Positions 20,770 to 32,914 of a stretch of 64,000 nucleotides of DNA are shown piece after piece; position 1 is the first letter of the stretch; each line of letters opens with the position of its first letter. This DNA comes from Marisa cornuarietis (taxonomy: Eukaryota > Mollusca > Gastropoda > Architaenioglossa > Ampullariidae), in NCBI GenBank assembly GCA_004794655.1, contig SMMW01000087.1:186001-250000 (forward strand), given 5' to 3'. Position numbers and translations under genes: made by a program. A model generated the notes under the pieces. The model did not search any database, was not told where the DNA came from, and saw only the letters and a program-made list of their open reading frames with translations.

Positions 20770-23700
20770 CATTAAGATTTGCTCTGTGAATTGTCAGGGA
20801 CTGTGGAGCTTACAGAAAAGGAAAGATGTATTTAAATATATTAGACAAAAAAAATTATTCAATATATTTCCTACAAGATACAGATTTTGACCCTAAGCAA
20901 GAAAGGTATGTTAGATCAGAATGGGGGTATACATGCCGTTTTGCATCCAATAATACCTCCTCTAGAGGTGTTGGAATTTTATTTTAAAATAATTTTGAAT
21001 TTAAAGTTAAAAAAGTGTGTAAGGATGAGAAAGGAGATTATATTTTGGCAGTAATAGAATTTATGAGTGAGAACTTCTTACTAGTCAACATTTATGGACC
21101 CAATAAAGATACCCCAGAATTTTATGTGAAATAAGAACGTTTAACTCAAGATATGCAGATTAGTAAAGTTATAACAGGGGTAGACTGGAATGTAGTTATG
21201 GACCGTAACATTGATTACCATAATTACAAACATATAAATAATCCGAAAGCCTGCGGAAGAGTAGAAACACTAATAGACATCTTAGAACTAACAGATATAT
21301 GGAGACATCTTAATCCAGAAATAAAGCGATGCACCTGGAGAAGAACCAACCCTTTACAACAAAGTAGGCTGGACTTTTTTCTTATTTCAGAATCTTTACT
21401 TCAATATGTAGCCGAGGCAGCTATTGAATTTGGATATAGAACAGACTACTCAATGATTACTCTTACTCTTCAGTTTGGGGATAAAATAGCACATCACACT
21501 TTATGGAAGTTTAATTCCTCCCTCCTTAAGGATACTCAGTATGTAAAGGAAGTACATGAGACTATTGACAGAGTTGTAGAACATTATGCTGCACTCCCTT
21601 ATAATAGAAACAGTTTATCTGAGGTTACAGTACAGGACCTACAATTAACAATACCAGACAAATTGTTTTTAGATGTACTACTTATGGAAATTAGAAAGAA
21701 AAACATAGCCTATTCAACAATGAAAAAAAATCATCCGAGTTAGAAAGGAATTTAGAAAAGGAAATTAAAGAGCTAGAAAATGAACAAAATAAAAATAACT
21801 CAGTCTTGAAAAGGCTGGAGGAAAAAGAAATGGAATTAAGATCCCTCAGAGAAAAGAAAATGGAGGACATCATATTACGGGCAAAGGGAAGATGGTTGGC
21901 AGAGGGAGAAAAACAGTAAATACTTTTGTAACCTCGAGAAAAGAAACTATGTCAATAAAAGAATTATGAAACTCACTAAAGATGATGGAAGTTGTACTAC
22001 AGATGCAAAGGAAATAAGGAATGAGACTAAATTATTTTTTGAAAGGCTATATCAAAAGGGAGAAGTAGACCAGTGTGAAATAGAGGAGCTAGTTAACGAA
22101 ATTCATAGACTGCCAGTCATGGTGGCAGAAGCTCTTGAAGGTGAAATAACCAGAGAAGAAGCAGTAGATGTCCTCAAGAATATGATAAATGGGAAAAGTC
22201 CAGGAACCGATGGGTTTACAGCATAATTTTTTAAGTCTTTCTGGAAGAAATTAGGGTCATTTATCATAAGGTCACTCAACAGGGCCTTCAGAGATAGGGA
22301 ACTTTCACATCCCCAGAAGGAGGGCCACATTACTTGTCTACCTAAGGGGGACAAGGCTAGAGAATTTATTAAAAACTGGAGGCCGATATCGCTCTTAAAC
22401 ATTGTCTATAAAATGGGTTTAAAATGTATAGCCACATGTATTAAAAAAGTACTACCATTACTGGTCGCTGATGACCAAACAGGATTTTTGGCTAATAGAT
22501 ACATTGGGGACAATATTAGATTTATATATGACCTGATAGTATACCTCGACCACAAAAATTTACCAGGTTTACTGCTTAGTTTGGATTTTGAGAAAGCGTT
22601 CGATACCATAGACTGGTCCTTTATGCACAAAGTATTAAAGATATTTGGATTTGGGACTGATATCTGTAACTGGATAAAAACATTCTACCAAAACATCAAG
22701 TCAGCTGTTATGGTTAATGGAAGAATATCAAATTTGTTCGAAATAAAACGTGGATGTAGGCAAGGTGACCCAATATTGCCGTAGCTTTTCATACTTTGTG
22801 CTGAAGTCTTAGCAGTAATGATAAGGAAGAATGTTAGTATAAAAGGTATTACAATAAATCAAAAGGAACACACAATATTACAGTTTGCCGATGACACACA
22901 AATCTTTATGGAGGGTGACGAATCATCTTTTAACAACACTTTGGTTATATTGGATAAATACAGTAGAATGTCAGGACTGCCAAAAATTTTGAAAAAACAG
23001 AAGCTATCTGGTTAGGTAATAGGAAAAATTCCCCCATAAAATATGCCCCACACCTGAAGTTTAAATGGAACCCAGCAGAATTTAAAGTATTAGGGATGTG
23101 GCAAAGCACTAAGTTAGAAACATATTTTACTCTTAACTTTAAGGAAAAATATGTTGAAACAAGAAATTTAATGAAATCCTGGCTTAAAAGAGCTATTACA
23201 CCGATGGGAAGAGTGGCTGTGCTAAAATTATTAATACTATCTAAATTAATTTACTTATGGATACTGCTGCCCAACCCCCCTATCCAAGATATACAAGAAC
23301 TGCAAATGCAATGTTTAACTTTGTGTGGTGAAAATTGTTCGTAATGGTGGCTTAAGTATACCTAACATTTTTCAGTATATAAAAGCGCTGAAGTTAATAT
23401 GGATTAAAAAGCTAAATGTCACTAAACACCAATGGAACGATGTTGTGATAAAGATATATCCAAAACTCATAAATCTAGATAAATATGGCCCAAATATGTA
23501 CCATGACACTCAACATAAAAATAACTTCTGGAAAGATGTATTAAATGCCTATAAGGAATTCTATTATTGTGTTAAGCCAGAAACATCAGAGGAGGTGATG
23601 GCAGAACCAATACACTTTAACAGTAGATTTCAGCTTTACAAAAAGATTATTTTCTTCAAAAACTGGGTTAGTAGGGGTTTATATAGCATTCAACATTTTT

Positions 23701-24507
23701 ATAATGAATCTGGAGTACTTTTGTCTTTGGGTGAAATTAATGCCAAGTATGGAACCACAATAGACATAGTAACACACATGGGATGTGCTAAAATAATTAA
23801 AAAATTTATTCAGTCAATGGGCATTACAATTAGCAACAACACTGCTCTAGAAACACCAAAAACTATTAAACTAATCAAATCTATAAAGAAAGGTGCCAAA
23901 TATTATAACAAAATATTGACAGAAAGCACAATCAGGCCCAATGTTGTGATAAGTGGGAACACAAAATGGGTGCCCAATTACCCTGGAAAATAATCTTTTC
24001 AAAGGTTCAAGGAATAAAAGATATCAAACTGAGATGGTTTCAACGAGAATTACCCATAGAATTCTAGGTACAAACTCCCTGGCAGAATATATGGGGCTAG
24101 AAGTTAGTAATAAATGCACTTTCTGTGGCAATGAAAGGGAGACAATTGAACATCTATTTTGGCGCTGTAAGGTAACCAAACTATTTTGGACAAGTCTAGA
24201 AAAGGCAATAAGGGAAAAATGCTCTAATAAAAATAAATTAACACTTAACGAATCTGTAATACTATTTGGATATGAAGCAGAATGTCCATTGGATAATGCG
24301 TTAGAGAATATATTAATAGAAGCAAAGTTCTTTGTCTATAAATGTAAACTAGAGAAGAAACAGCCAGACTTAAGAGTTTTTATTCTGCAACTAAATAGAA
24401 AATACAGGATTGAGAAATTCAACGCACTTGTTAACATGAAATTACAGGAATTTATAATGCACTGGTCTGATTATATGAATCTTATAAGTTTAGCTGGAAC
24501 TATATAA
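20770..24507 (+). pseudogene. Decayed L1/Tx1-like LINE ORF2 (endonuclease, reverse transcriptase, zinc knuckle)
   Basis: Frames at 21153-21743, 21966-22226, 22413-22784, 22818-23015, 23096-23344, 23325-23993 and 23953-24507 read as successive pieces of one protein. The endonuclease shows Thr-Gly-Val-Asp-Trp-Asn-Val-Val and Ser-Arg-Leu-Asp-Phe-Phe-Leu. The reverse transcriptase shows Lys-Ser-Pro-Gly-Thr-Asp-Gly-Phe, Leu-Asp-Phe-Glu-Lys-Ala-Phe-Asp and Gly-Cys-Arg-Gln-Gly-Asp-Pro, then the catalytic Phe-Ala-Asp-Asp (22880-22895). The last piece has Cys-x2-Cys...His-x4-Cys, the zinc-binding domain found after many such transcriptases. Multiple stops and frameshifts make it inactive. Clade is inferred from motif order. 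Confidence 0.88.
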
Positions 24508-24824
24508 CTTTACATATTCTAGAAAACACATAAATGAGGAAGGCATCTCTCAAAGTATGCAGATTATTTTTATGTTAATATATTGAACTGGTGGAAAGGA
24601 TAATGAAGAATAAGTGGTTAAAACTTTTATATATATGAAAATAAACTGACCACTTCCTGTGGATCAGGAACAATTGTACATTGTGTGCTTGTGGATCACA
24701 ACTATATTACCAATGTAAGTAGGTACAGCGTTTTGTAATAGTACACGAAGGCATTGTCTTTTTTTCCCTTCTCTAGTTCTTTTTGCACATATTTAGAGGT
24801 TTTAATACGTGTATGTTATATATA
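24508..24824 (+). other. 3' UTR-like sequence of the L1/Tx1-like LINE
   Basis: No ORF. A piece around 24655-24760 partly resembles 25735-25830 on the far side of the mariner-like element, so the LINE tail may be split or duplicated. Confidence 0.4.
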
Positions 24825-25655
24825 CAGTAATCCCTCACTTATCATGGGTGTTCCGTTCCAGGCCCACCTGCAATAAGTGAATTTCCGCGAAGTAGGGACG
24901 CTATACTGTTTTTAGTGGTTATACATTATTTTAAGTCTTTATAAACCCTCCCAACACTCTTATACATAACCCTTTCTCATTCCCTCAATAACTTTTCCCA
25001 TAAAAATGTTTTAAACTCTTAAATCTAGATACGTAATTTAAAAAAATTAATATGGGTAGTCACCATTGAAAATACACCATACAGCTAGAATGATAATGAT
25101 TAATTAGCTTAACAGTACTGATGACGATGGCGATGAAGATGAGATGAATGCCAAGAAGGGCATTAATGCTCTTCTAAAGGCACCACTTCATCAGGTGGTG
25201 CGGTATCTTCGACCGGACATAACTTCTACTACTTCCTCTAAAGGCATAGGCGTAACAGATCTCTTCGTGCGAGTTATGAACGATTGGGTGGCATGGCAGG
25301 GCTTGAATAAATTCAGTCTCTAACGAAAGTTTCACAAATAACGTACACAACACCGCAGATGAAAACTACGCACACGTGACAGTCGGATGCTAACGGGAAA
25401 TGGAAGAGCTGAGAGAGAGGGTAGAAGCGCACAGCGAAAGAAAACAAGACGCGACGGTTACTGAGCCAATCAGCAACTGGGAAACATTACTGTACAATAC
25501 GTACTATGTATGTGCAAAAATACTTTAGACGGAGTACCGTAAAAACACACAAAACAGCGAAAATACCGCGATAAATATTTTACATATAATTTTTTGAAAA
25601 CCCGCGAAGCACTGAAGCCGCGAAACATGAAGCGTGAAGTGGCGAGGGAACACTG
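24825..25655. mobile_element. Non-autonomous Tc1/mariner-type (pogo/Tigger-like) element
   Basis: The 831-base block begins cagtaatccctcac and ends gaggg-aacactg, whose reverse complement begins cagtgttccctcgc, giving short imperfect inverted ends. Both sides are flanked by TA, the target of this superfamily. Subterminal repeats about ccgcgaagt/cccgcgaagc are also typical. No transposase frame is present. It lies in the tail region of the LINE and is therefore younger than it. Confidence 0.75.
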
Positions 25656-26396
25656 TATATGTATGCCAATTTGATTTCATCTCCTCCAGTGTAAAGGATC
25701 AGGGTGTAACTTATTGATCCTACAATTGTCATGTAAACCAGGAACAGTTGTGTGTTTGTGCAGCGTTTTTAGGTACAGCTTTGTGTAATGCTACATGTGG
25801 ACACTTTCTTCTTGTCCCTCTCTCTTTTCTCTCTGTTTACTCTCTAATTTTAAATATGGATATCAAACACTCTATATTTCTATTTTCTACCTCTAGTATG
25901 GATTTTAGAATGAAAGAGGTGTTTGAACTGTGTTCTGTGAATTGCAATACGGAAAAAAATAATAAATTGAATTTAAAAAAATGAAATTACAGGGGAAAAA
26001 AAAGAAATTGGTCAGAGCACAAACATGAAAAAAAGAACATTGGAAATGCCAATAGTAGGGATAGTACTGCTGCACTCTGTAGATGAGTCATTTTATTGTA
26101 TGTATGTAAATAGATCTTTACTATTGTATGGCGTTACATTCTTTGTTCGGGGAAGACTAGGGGTGGGGTCTTGTGAGTTGTGTTGTTCCCATTGAAAGTG
26201 ACTGACGTGTGATTATTGTACATATTTTCCCCTGAAAGGTTATGTTGACATGGGTAGCACGAGTTAAACTCTGTCACCCACGGGCCATGTCCCCCGAGGC
26301 CAGTGTCCGCGTCTGTCATAAAAATCAGGAACATTGCAATACCTGTTAAAGAGGTCAGAGTTCTGGTATTGTACCTGGTCGACCGGAGATGAAATG
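25656..26396. other. Mixed repeat-like sequence, no gene
   Basis: Contains AT-rich sequence possibly continuing the LINE tail to about 26030 (A-rich runs at 25970-26030). An unsupported 127-codon minus-strand ORF spans 26134-26517. Confidence 0.4.
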
Positions 26397-26992
26397 CCCA
26401 GCAAACACACAATATTGGCCCGATATCGGCATTTGGTCGGCGCTTCATGGGCTCCAATATAGGTATTTCATTGGTGGCAATATTGGCCCAAGAAAGAAAG
26501 GATAGTCGGCCCATCATTGGCCCTAGCTAGGCACAAGCTTGGACGAATCTAAGTGCCCATGTAACGCCTACCTTGTGCCTAGAGTGGTTCAAGATTGGCC
26601 CAAACTTGGGTGAAACCTGGCACCAATGTAATGCCTAGCTTGGGCCTAGATTGTTTCAATGTATATAATATCTTGATAATGGGTCCCAATTAACCCTCTT
26701 TCAAACCCTTTACCTCCTGTAGTGCCTACTAACAAAATCTTAACGCATTGCATCCCGGCCTCCAATCGACTTAAGGCCAGCCGTCTTACGCTGACGCGTG
26801 CCTTAACTCCTCGTCAGGCACATTTTTGTTTATTTTATACACGCATAAAATGCGTTGTTTCGGAAAAAAATATTAATGCAGACGATAGTTCATTCATTTT
26901 TCTATCGAGTGATCTTCTTTTCATGACGAAGTTTGCACGTTTGATAGACATTTTTTGCGTTTGCCGACGGTACCTGTCTTTCTGTTTAGAAA

Positions 26993-27298
26993 ATGGCTAC
27001 CCAATACCAGGGGAAGAAAGTTCGACCGGCAGCTTTGAAAATTTATATTTATTATCCTATAGTAAAGACAACCATCAGTAATACACCGATTTTTGAAAAC
27101 CCGCGAGCATTTTTAAAACATTCACTTGGTGTAAATTTTAAGATACATAGGTTTAATCTTCGAGTATTAAAATCAAACGAAAGATTACGACTGTACGCGC
27201 TTGAGAACTTTTGGAAATTCCCGGTCGGATATAAAAAAAAAAATTATTTACACAATATATACAGACATAAAGTTCCAAACAAACATATTTTTTATTAG
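26993..27298 (+). CDS. Unrecognised ORF, 101 codons, possible first exon
   Basis: Starts with ATG after a 100-base leader-like stretch and is Lys/Arg/Tyr-rich (basic). I do not recognise it. It sits inside the candidate CCCAGCAAAC element and could be an exon of a transposon protein or chance. A candidate acceptor (tttgcag at about 27341-27347) lies downstream, but no convincing joined frame was found. Confidence 0.2.
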   Translation: MATQYQGKKVRPAALKIYIYYPIVKTTISNTPIFENPRAFLKHSLGVNFKIHRFNLRVLKSNERLRLYALENFWKFPVGYKKKNYLHNIYRHKVPNKHIFY

Positions 27299-27910
27299 AA
27301 TATATATTAGAATTTTAAAATTACTTACTATTTTCTTCTCCTTTGCAGTTGTTGAAGTAAAAATCCATGTCAAAGTGAGACACAACGTGCTTCGATTCTC
27401 GAACATTCCTTTGTTTTAAAAAAAATCTTTTGACTTCCTGTCAGTTCCTGTCAGTTCAAGGGAGGGAATCGTGGTAGACGAATTCCAACGGTTGTAGTAG
27501 TTTCCTCCCTTATGTTATTTTTATTTGTTTTTTTTTTCGAGCTCGAAAAACTGTATAAAAGTTTTTGTGACTGATCATTATCATGGTATATTCTGTTGGG
27601 AATACCATAAAAGTGTGTTTTTGAGCAAACAAAAGGTAAAAATATTTCTTTTCTACACAGTTTGATCTATCATTATCAATTTAAATTGTTCGTCTACCTC
27701 TTTTCCTTAATTTTATATAATTTTTTGAAAAAGGGGTAAATTCATGACACCAGCTATTGCTTTGACCCCATTTCAGCCTTACGAGACCAATGAGTTAATG
27801 TTAATATAGTCAAGATAACGTTAAGTACAAGGTGCATAAAACAAGCTAAAAGAGGTACTTCTAATTCCCTTTAATATTTTCTAACTAGAATTTCAAGTAG
27901 AACCTTACAG

Positions 27911-28186
27911 TTGGTAGCAGCAGATGATCCTACTTCTGTGGATGGAGATCACAAAACATGCCTGACAAGGGATAGTGTCTGTGGGATTCCACGAATCTCA
28001 GTGGTGATGGGGTTTCTTCAGGATTGCTATGTGGGGAACTCGACTTCTCATTTTCTCAAATCTGTTGAAACTGGAAAACAAACACAGCTGTTAACTAATG
28101 TGTTGTTTAGCCTTTACAGAAATGGATCAACAAATTCACAAATTTTTGAATCTCTTATTATTATAAGCATTCTGTCTATAGATTAA
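27911..28186 (+). other. Unrecognised ORF, 91 codons
   Basis: The first 60 residues have non-repetitive, protein-like composition (DPTSVDGDH, CLTRDSVCGIPRISVV), unlike the AT-rich surroundings, and a CAG lies just before at about 27908. It may be a relic exon. No family was recognised, and the frame decays into AT-rich sequence after about 28110. Confidence 0.2.
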
Positions 28187-28959
28187 CGGCTGATATATAA
28201 ATACAGCAGTCATGTTTTGTATAGCGCATGTACAATGAAGTAACAAAATGATGCAACTTCTCAACTTCTCCTTAGCTCCTTTCCAAGCTTAACAACTACA
28301 AAAAATTATTATGACAATTTTTTTTTAAAGCAGACATGTAGGAGTACTACACTAGATATGATCAGAATTATCAGACACTTGAATCTTGATACTACTCCAG
28401 TTCACCTAGACCTCTGAAATAATAATCTAAAAGCTTACTGTTCAATGTGGGGTTGTTGGCCTCAGTGGGATCCGAACTGGTGATGTGCTGTTCTTGTCAT
28501 AGTCAGGGCTCCTACAACAAGAAAATTTGTTATAAAATCATAAAACATTCTATGTTTGTGATCATCATAATTTTCTTTGAGTTGTTTATTCAAAAAAGGG
28601 GGAAGCAACTGACAAATAAAAGAACAGAAGCACTAACCACATCCTTCTTGGGACTTTCTTTCATTTTCTAAAGGTCCTGTCAGAAAAATCTGACAGGCAG
28701 CTGCTACTCAAATTCACTTGTGTCTTCTGCCTTTTTAACAAAAAGAGAGTATCATATTAGCACATACATAGACCAAAAATTTATTTAATTGTGCTTTTGA
28801 TGATCCTTTAATATGAATTAAAAAATAAGGCCTGGCTTCCTACGATTTTTTCACCCAAGTTGAGCTCCAAGCAGAGTCAGGCTAAAACTATTTATTTTTG
28901 CTGCCTGACACCAGCCATTCACCAGGCACAGTATATAGCTGCTGATTTCTCACCATTTT

Positions 28960-29120
28960 CGACAATCACTTCTGTCTTTATTTTTTACTTTCCTGTTGTT
29001 TTATCTATTTATTTACTTTATTTTTTCTTATTTTTTCATTTATTTTGTTTTTGCTGCGCAATGAGCATTCTTCTGAATGGATACCTGCGCATTACAAATG
29101 ATCATCATCTTCAATCTCGA
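28960..29120 (+). mobile_element. LINE 3' tail (family F)
   Basis: About 150 bases match 32690-32818: T-rich run, then cattcttctgaatggatacc and tgcgcattacaaatg, ending in an ATC-type tail. The second copy carries a longer repeat tail and a reverse-transcriptase fragment upstream, which identifies this as a LINE 3' end. Confidence 0.65.
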
Positions 29121-29339
29121 TAATGTAGGCCTACATCTTTTGAAATGGAAAACGTCATGTTGTATCATGAAAACGTTATATCAATAGAAAAAGCTAGAGA
29201 CGTTTTACTATAGAAGAACTTAAATAAAACTTGAAAATTAGTTTTAAAAGTCGTCTATTCTTGACTTTAAAAAAAATTAATGATGGATCTCCAGTTTGCT
29301 AAGTAGGAATCGCTCACATTTGCTAAGATTTCATATACT

Positions 29340-30022
29340 GACCGATAAATATATAAAATCTGAATAGTTTTACCTTGAAAACGTTTTACGAAATGTGAAG
29401 ATTTGTAAATGAAAACCAGTAAAGACTGAACGAGCGACTTAATTTTGCTGTATTTACATGGTACAAACAGTTCAGCAACACGTGGGAAGGTTTACGTGAG
29501 TGAGCGTTCTTGATGCTATGTTTACTTTATATTTTGTGAAACTCTGATAACCATAAAGTATCAAATATATAAAATTTGGGTACTTTTACCGATAAATATA
29601 TAAAATCTGGGTAGTTTTACCTTGAAAACTTTTTACGAAATGTGAAGATCTGTAAATGAAGACCAGTAAAGACCGAACGAGCGACTTAATTTCGCTGTAT
29701 TTAGATGACACAAAGAGCATCATGCGGGAAGGTTTACACGAGTGAGCGTTTTTGATACTATATTGATACTTATATTTTGTGAAACTCTGATAATCTTAAA
29801 GCATCAAATATATAAATATATAATATCTGGGTACTTTTACCTTGAAAACATTTTACGAAATGTGAAGATCTGTAAATGAAGACCAGTAAAGACCGAACGA
29901 GCGACTTTATTTCACTGTATTTACATGAAACAAACAGCCCAGCAACACGTGGGAAGGTTTGCGCGAGTGAGCGTTCTTGATGCTATGTTTACTTTATATT
30001 TTGTGAAACTCTGATAACCATA
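29340..30022. repeat. Three-copy tandem repeat, unit about 235 bp
   Basis: Units begin near 29340, 29585 and 29825. Each contains gataaatatataaaatctg, ttttacgaaatgtgaaga, accagtaaaga, gcgacttaat and gtgaaactctgataa. The third unit continues at 30151-30170 after a 128-base insertion. Middle unit is the most diverged. No coding potential. Confidence 0.85.
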
Positions 30023-30150
30023 CAGTGGCGTAGGAACCGGAGGGGGCAGCCACCCCCAAAAAAAGATGCTGGGAAGGCAAGAATGTGAACGTTATTCATT
30101 GTCAGCATGGAGCTTGCTCCCTCAAAGCCGAGCATCTTCCGACGCCACTG
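30023..30150. mobile_element. 128-bp MITE with 5-bp target duplication
   Basis: Begins cagtggcgtaggaa and ends ttccgacgccactg, imperfect inverted ends of about 15 bases. It is flanked by ccata on both sides (30018-30022 and 30151-30155). The sister repeat unit at 29550-29570 shows the same sequence with a single ccata and no insertion, an empty site within the window. Superfamily not assigned. Confidence 0.85.
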
Positions 30151-30463
30151 CCATAAAGTATCAAATATAGTTATAAGTTGTTTAACAATCTACAATATAA
30201 TTACAATCACAAGCATTTTAGCTAACGATGATTTAGTCATGAATATTCATGTAAACAAGACCGGCTCAATGTTGGCGCAGCCGCAGTTGAGTGGCGAATG
30301 TCGGCGGGTGATCGGCGTTGCCAGTATTGCCAGTCTCCCCCGCATCGCGAAAACTGGCAAACGACGGCGTTTGTCTGGGAGATGCTCGGCAATGGGCAAG
30401 CCGGTGTAACAAGATTCACCCTAGATGGGCCCGACCTTGGGCGAATCTTGCGTGTTTGCTGGG

Positions 30464-32400
30464 TGTCGGTAGATGCGAGGTTAGTGCGGGCGGTTTTTTT
30501 TTTTTCGTAATTCTTGCCGAAATAGTGGAAAGGCTCCCACTACCCTCATAAATGTTAGACAATTACACACATATTAAGAATGCCTTGCTCCTAGCTTACA
30601 CGTTGATATAAAACTACTGGACATACCCTGAACAGTTACAGAATTTACTAAAAGCACCACACAGCCATATTACTGCATATAAAATCCTGTTAACCATCAT
30701 CGAAAGTCAAGAGATCGACACTTAACTGCTTCATTAATTTTGAAATAAAAAGAACAAAAGTAACTCAAAAGGGGTGCGACGTTTACAGTTTATGACAATA
30801 CAGAAAATGCACTGGTTCAGGAATCCAGAGATTATTTTGATTTATTTTTATTTCTTTCTTTTCTACGCATAGTGTTACCCCTACATCCAAGTCCCTTACC
30901 TAAACAATCACTTTCCTTTTGTAAATGGTTACCTGACAATACTGTTAGCAACAGAACGGTACAAAATTAATCTCACGGCTTATCTTTAGAGCAAAATCAC
31001 CTCTAGATGGCAGCACTTTCCCACCAAAGCAAGAAAGCTACCAACCTAAGAGAATTTCTTTGTTCTCTCGGTAAGGATAAAGCTGCCGAGATTGTCTTTT
31101 CTCTTCAAACGCGTTTTTTCCTCCTTTTTCTGCACACCCATTACTTACTATCAATCAAATTTTATTATTCTTACCGATGTGGCAATGACAACATTCTTAT
31201 TTTAACGTTGATACTTACTGACATATTGAAGGGATATAAAATATTAGATTTCCCGTACTTTTCCCGTTAGTAAAGGTATAGATAAATAGATGGCCTCTTT
31301 TGTGCTTTCATTCGATTAGTAATCATTTCGCTTTAATTTCTCAGCAAATCTTTGCAGTTCTTCTCGTGTTTATTTCTGCTTTTCTGCAGGACTGATCAAA
31401 CGTTTGGAATCATAATTCTGTGTGACACGCTGTTTAGGTAGGCATTACATGTAAAATATTGGCTCCCTTGAACTAATCATATTTATTTGAAATAGCCTCC
31501 CCTTCCTGTTATCGAAGGTGTTTTTTAAAACTTGTAGAGTACGATAACGCTTTGGTGCGAAATTACTTGTTTTCCTATGTTTATTAAAATCGTTTGGATT
31601 TTTGACCCCAGTTATTTGCGTTACATTCCTTCGTAACTTGAAATATTTTTTAAAATTGCAGTTTCCGTTTTTTTAAAATAAATATTTAAAATATTCTAAA
31701 TTTCTTGTCTGTCTGATTTTTGTCTGTTGTCTACCACAGAGAAAAAAGTGCCTAGAGTGTAAACATCACATCATTTGATTAACGGAAGAGCCAACTCGAC
31801 TTCCTTCTGGGTGGTTGAGTGAGCTTGTCAGTGGCGCAGGAAGATGTTCGGCTTTGGGAGAGGAGTGGTCAAACTTCATGCTAACAGTGAAGGTCGATCG
31901 CACTCACACATTACGAAAAAAGAGGAGGTGCGTGAGTGCAGCTACGCACACACACACACACACACACACATGCACGCACGTGCGTACACGTGGTAGAACC
32001 ACAACACATGCTGCTTTCAGTGTTAAAAGAATAAAACAATGTTAAGCAAAAATCAAAATTCATTGAAAAATAGCTCACTCAACTATCACAATCACAAGAA
32101 ATGATGTATTATTCAGAATAAGATAAACTTTATAATAATGTTATTCAAGCCTTACAAGTCAGTGTGCTCAAAACAAAACGAAACATCTGCGTTTTCTTTT
32201 ACTTCTGTTAATGAACTCCATTGAAGTTTCATCCAAATTTAGAAGATCAACCATTTCTTTACACACGTGCATAACGAGGCAGATATTCAAACGAGTCTGT
32301 GTCGTGGAACTTCTCAGAAATGTTTACATTTGGCAATAAAACTGCGTTCTGTAGTTGCTGTGGTAGCTGGGCTAGTAAATCTCTAATGCTACTAATTCAG
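30464..32400. other. AT-rich intergenic sequence
   Basis: No gene supported. A TG/AC microsatellite lies at 31945-31970. The 87-codon ORF at 31007-31270 has no recognised motif. Confidence 0.55.
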
Positions 32401-32404
32401 ATAA

Positions 32405-32818
32405 AATAGCTCTGGCGACTTGCTGAACCGTCTTACTGTCTGTAATAGTGCATTGTGGGGTATACCTGCTACGCAGTCGGATCAACTCCAAAGAGTTCAA
32501 AACACAGCCGCCAGGATTGTCACCAGTGCAATGTCGTCAACTGAGCACATTACCTCTATCCTACTGAGCCTTCACTGTGAAATGCTCTGCCATCGTCACT
32601 GACCACCATCACCTCACCAACCACGTTTCTAAAAAGACTGAGGACCCATCTGTTTATTTAAGACGGACTTAAACAACCAAGCAACACGTCTGTCTTTATT
32701 TTATACCTTCCTGGTTTTATCTATTTATTTACTTTATTTTTTTCTTATTTTTTATTTATTTTGTTTTTGCTGCACAATAAGCATTCTTCTGAATGGATAC
32801 CTGCGCATTACAAATGGA

Positions 32819-32820
<2 letters not shown>
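32405..32820 (+). pseudogene. LINE (family F) reverse-transcriptase C-terminus and tail
   Basis: Frame 32420-32602 shows Gln-Leu-Gln-Arg-Val-Gln-Asn-Thr-Ala-Ala-Arg-Ile-Val-Thr followed by Glu-His-Ile-Thr, the block just after the polymerase domain in CR1/L2-type LINEs. The 3' tail from 32690 matches 28960-29120 and ends in an ATC repeat. Severely 5'-truncated. Confidence 0.75.
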
Positions 32821-32867
<47 letters not shown>

Positions 32868-32868
32868 T
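32820..32868. repeat. ATC trinucleotide repeat at LINE tail
   Basis: About sixteen CAT/ATC units directly following the family F LINE tail. Confidence 0.9.
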
Positions 32869-32914
32869 GAGCTCAGAGTGATGGCATTTGACAGAAATGA
32901 GCAGTGTCTTTTGT

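Larger units (their letters stand above)
26397..30463. mobile_element. Candidate TIR element with CCCAGCAAAC ends
   Basis: The left end cccagcaaacacacaa (26397) and the right end, whose reverse complement is cccagcaaacacgcaa (30463), face each other 4.07 kb apart. Each is followed inward by motifs such as attggccc/attcgccc and gggcc. The left 260 bases are rich in near-palindromic ttggccc/gggccaa words. Inside are unrecognised ORFs (26993-27298 and 27911-28186), a LINE tail, a tandem repeat array and a MITE. No clean target duplication could be fixed, so this may be two solo repeats rather than one element. Confidence 0.35.

Noticed and set aside
29340..30170. CRISPR-like array
   Set aside because: Long units (about 235 bp) without short repeats and unique spacers, in an animal genome; an ordinary tandem repeat.
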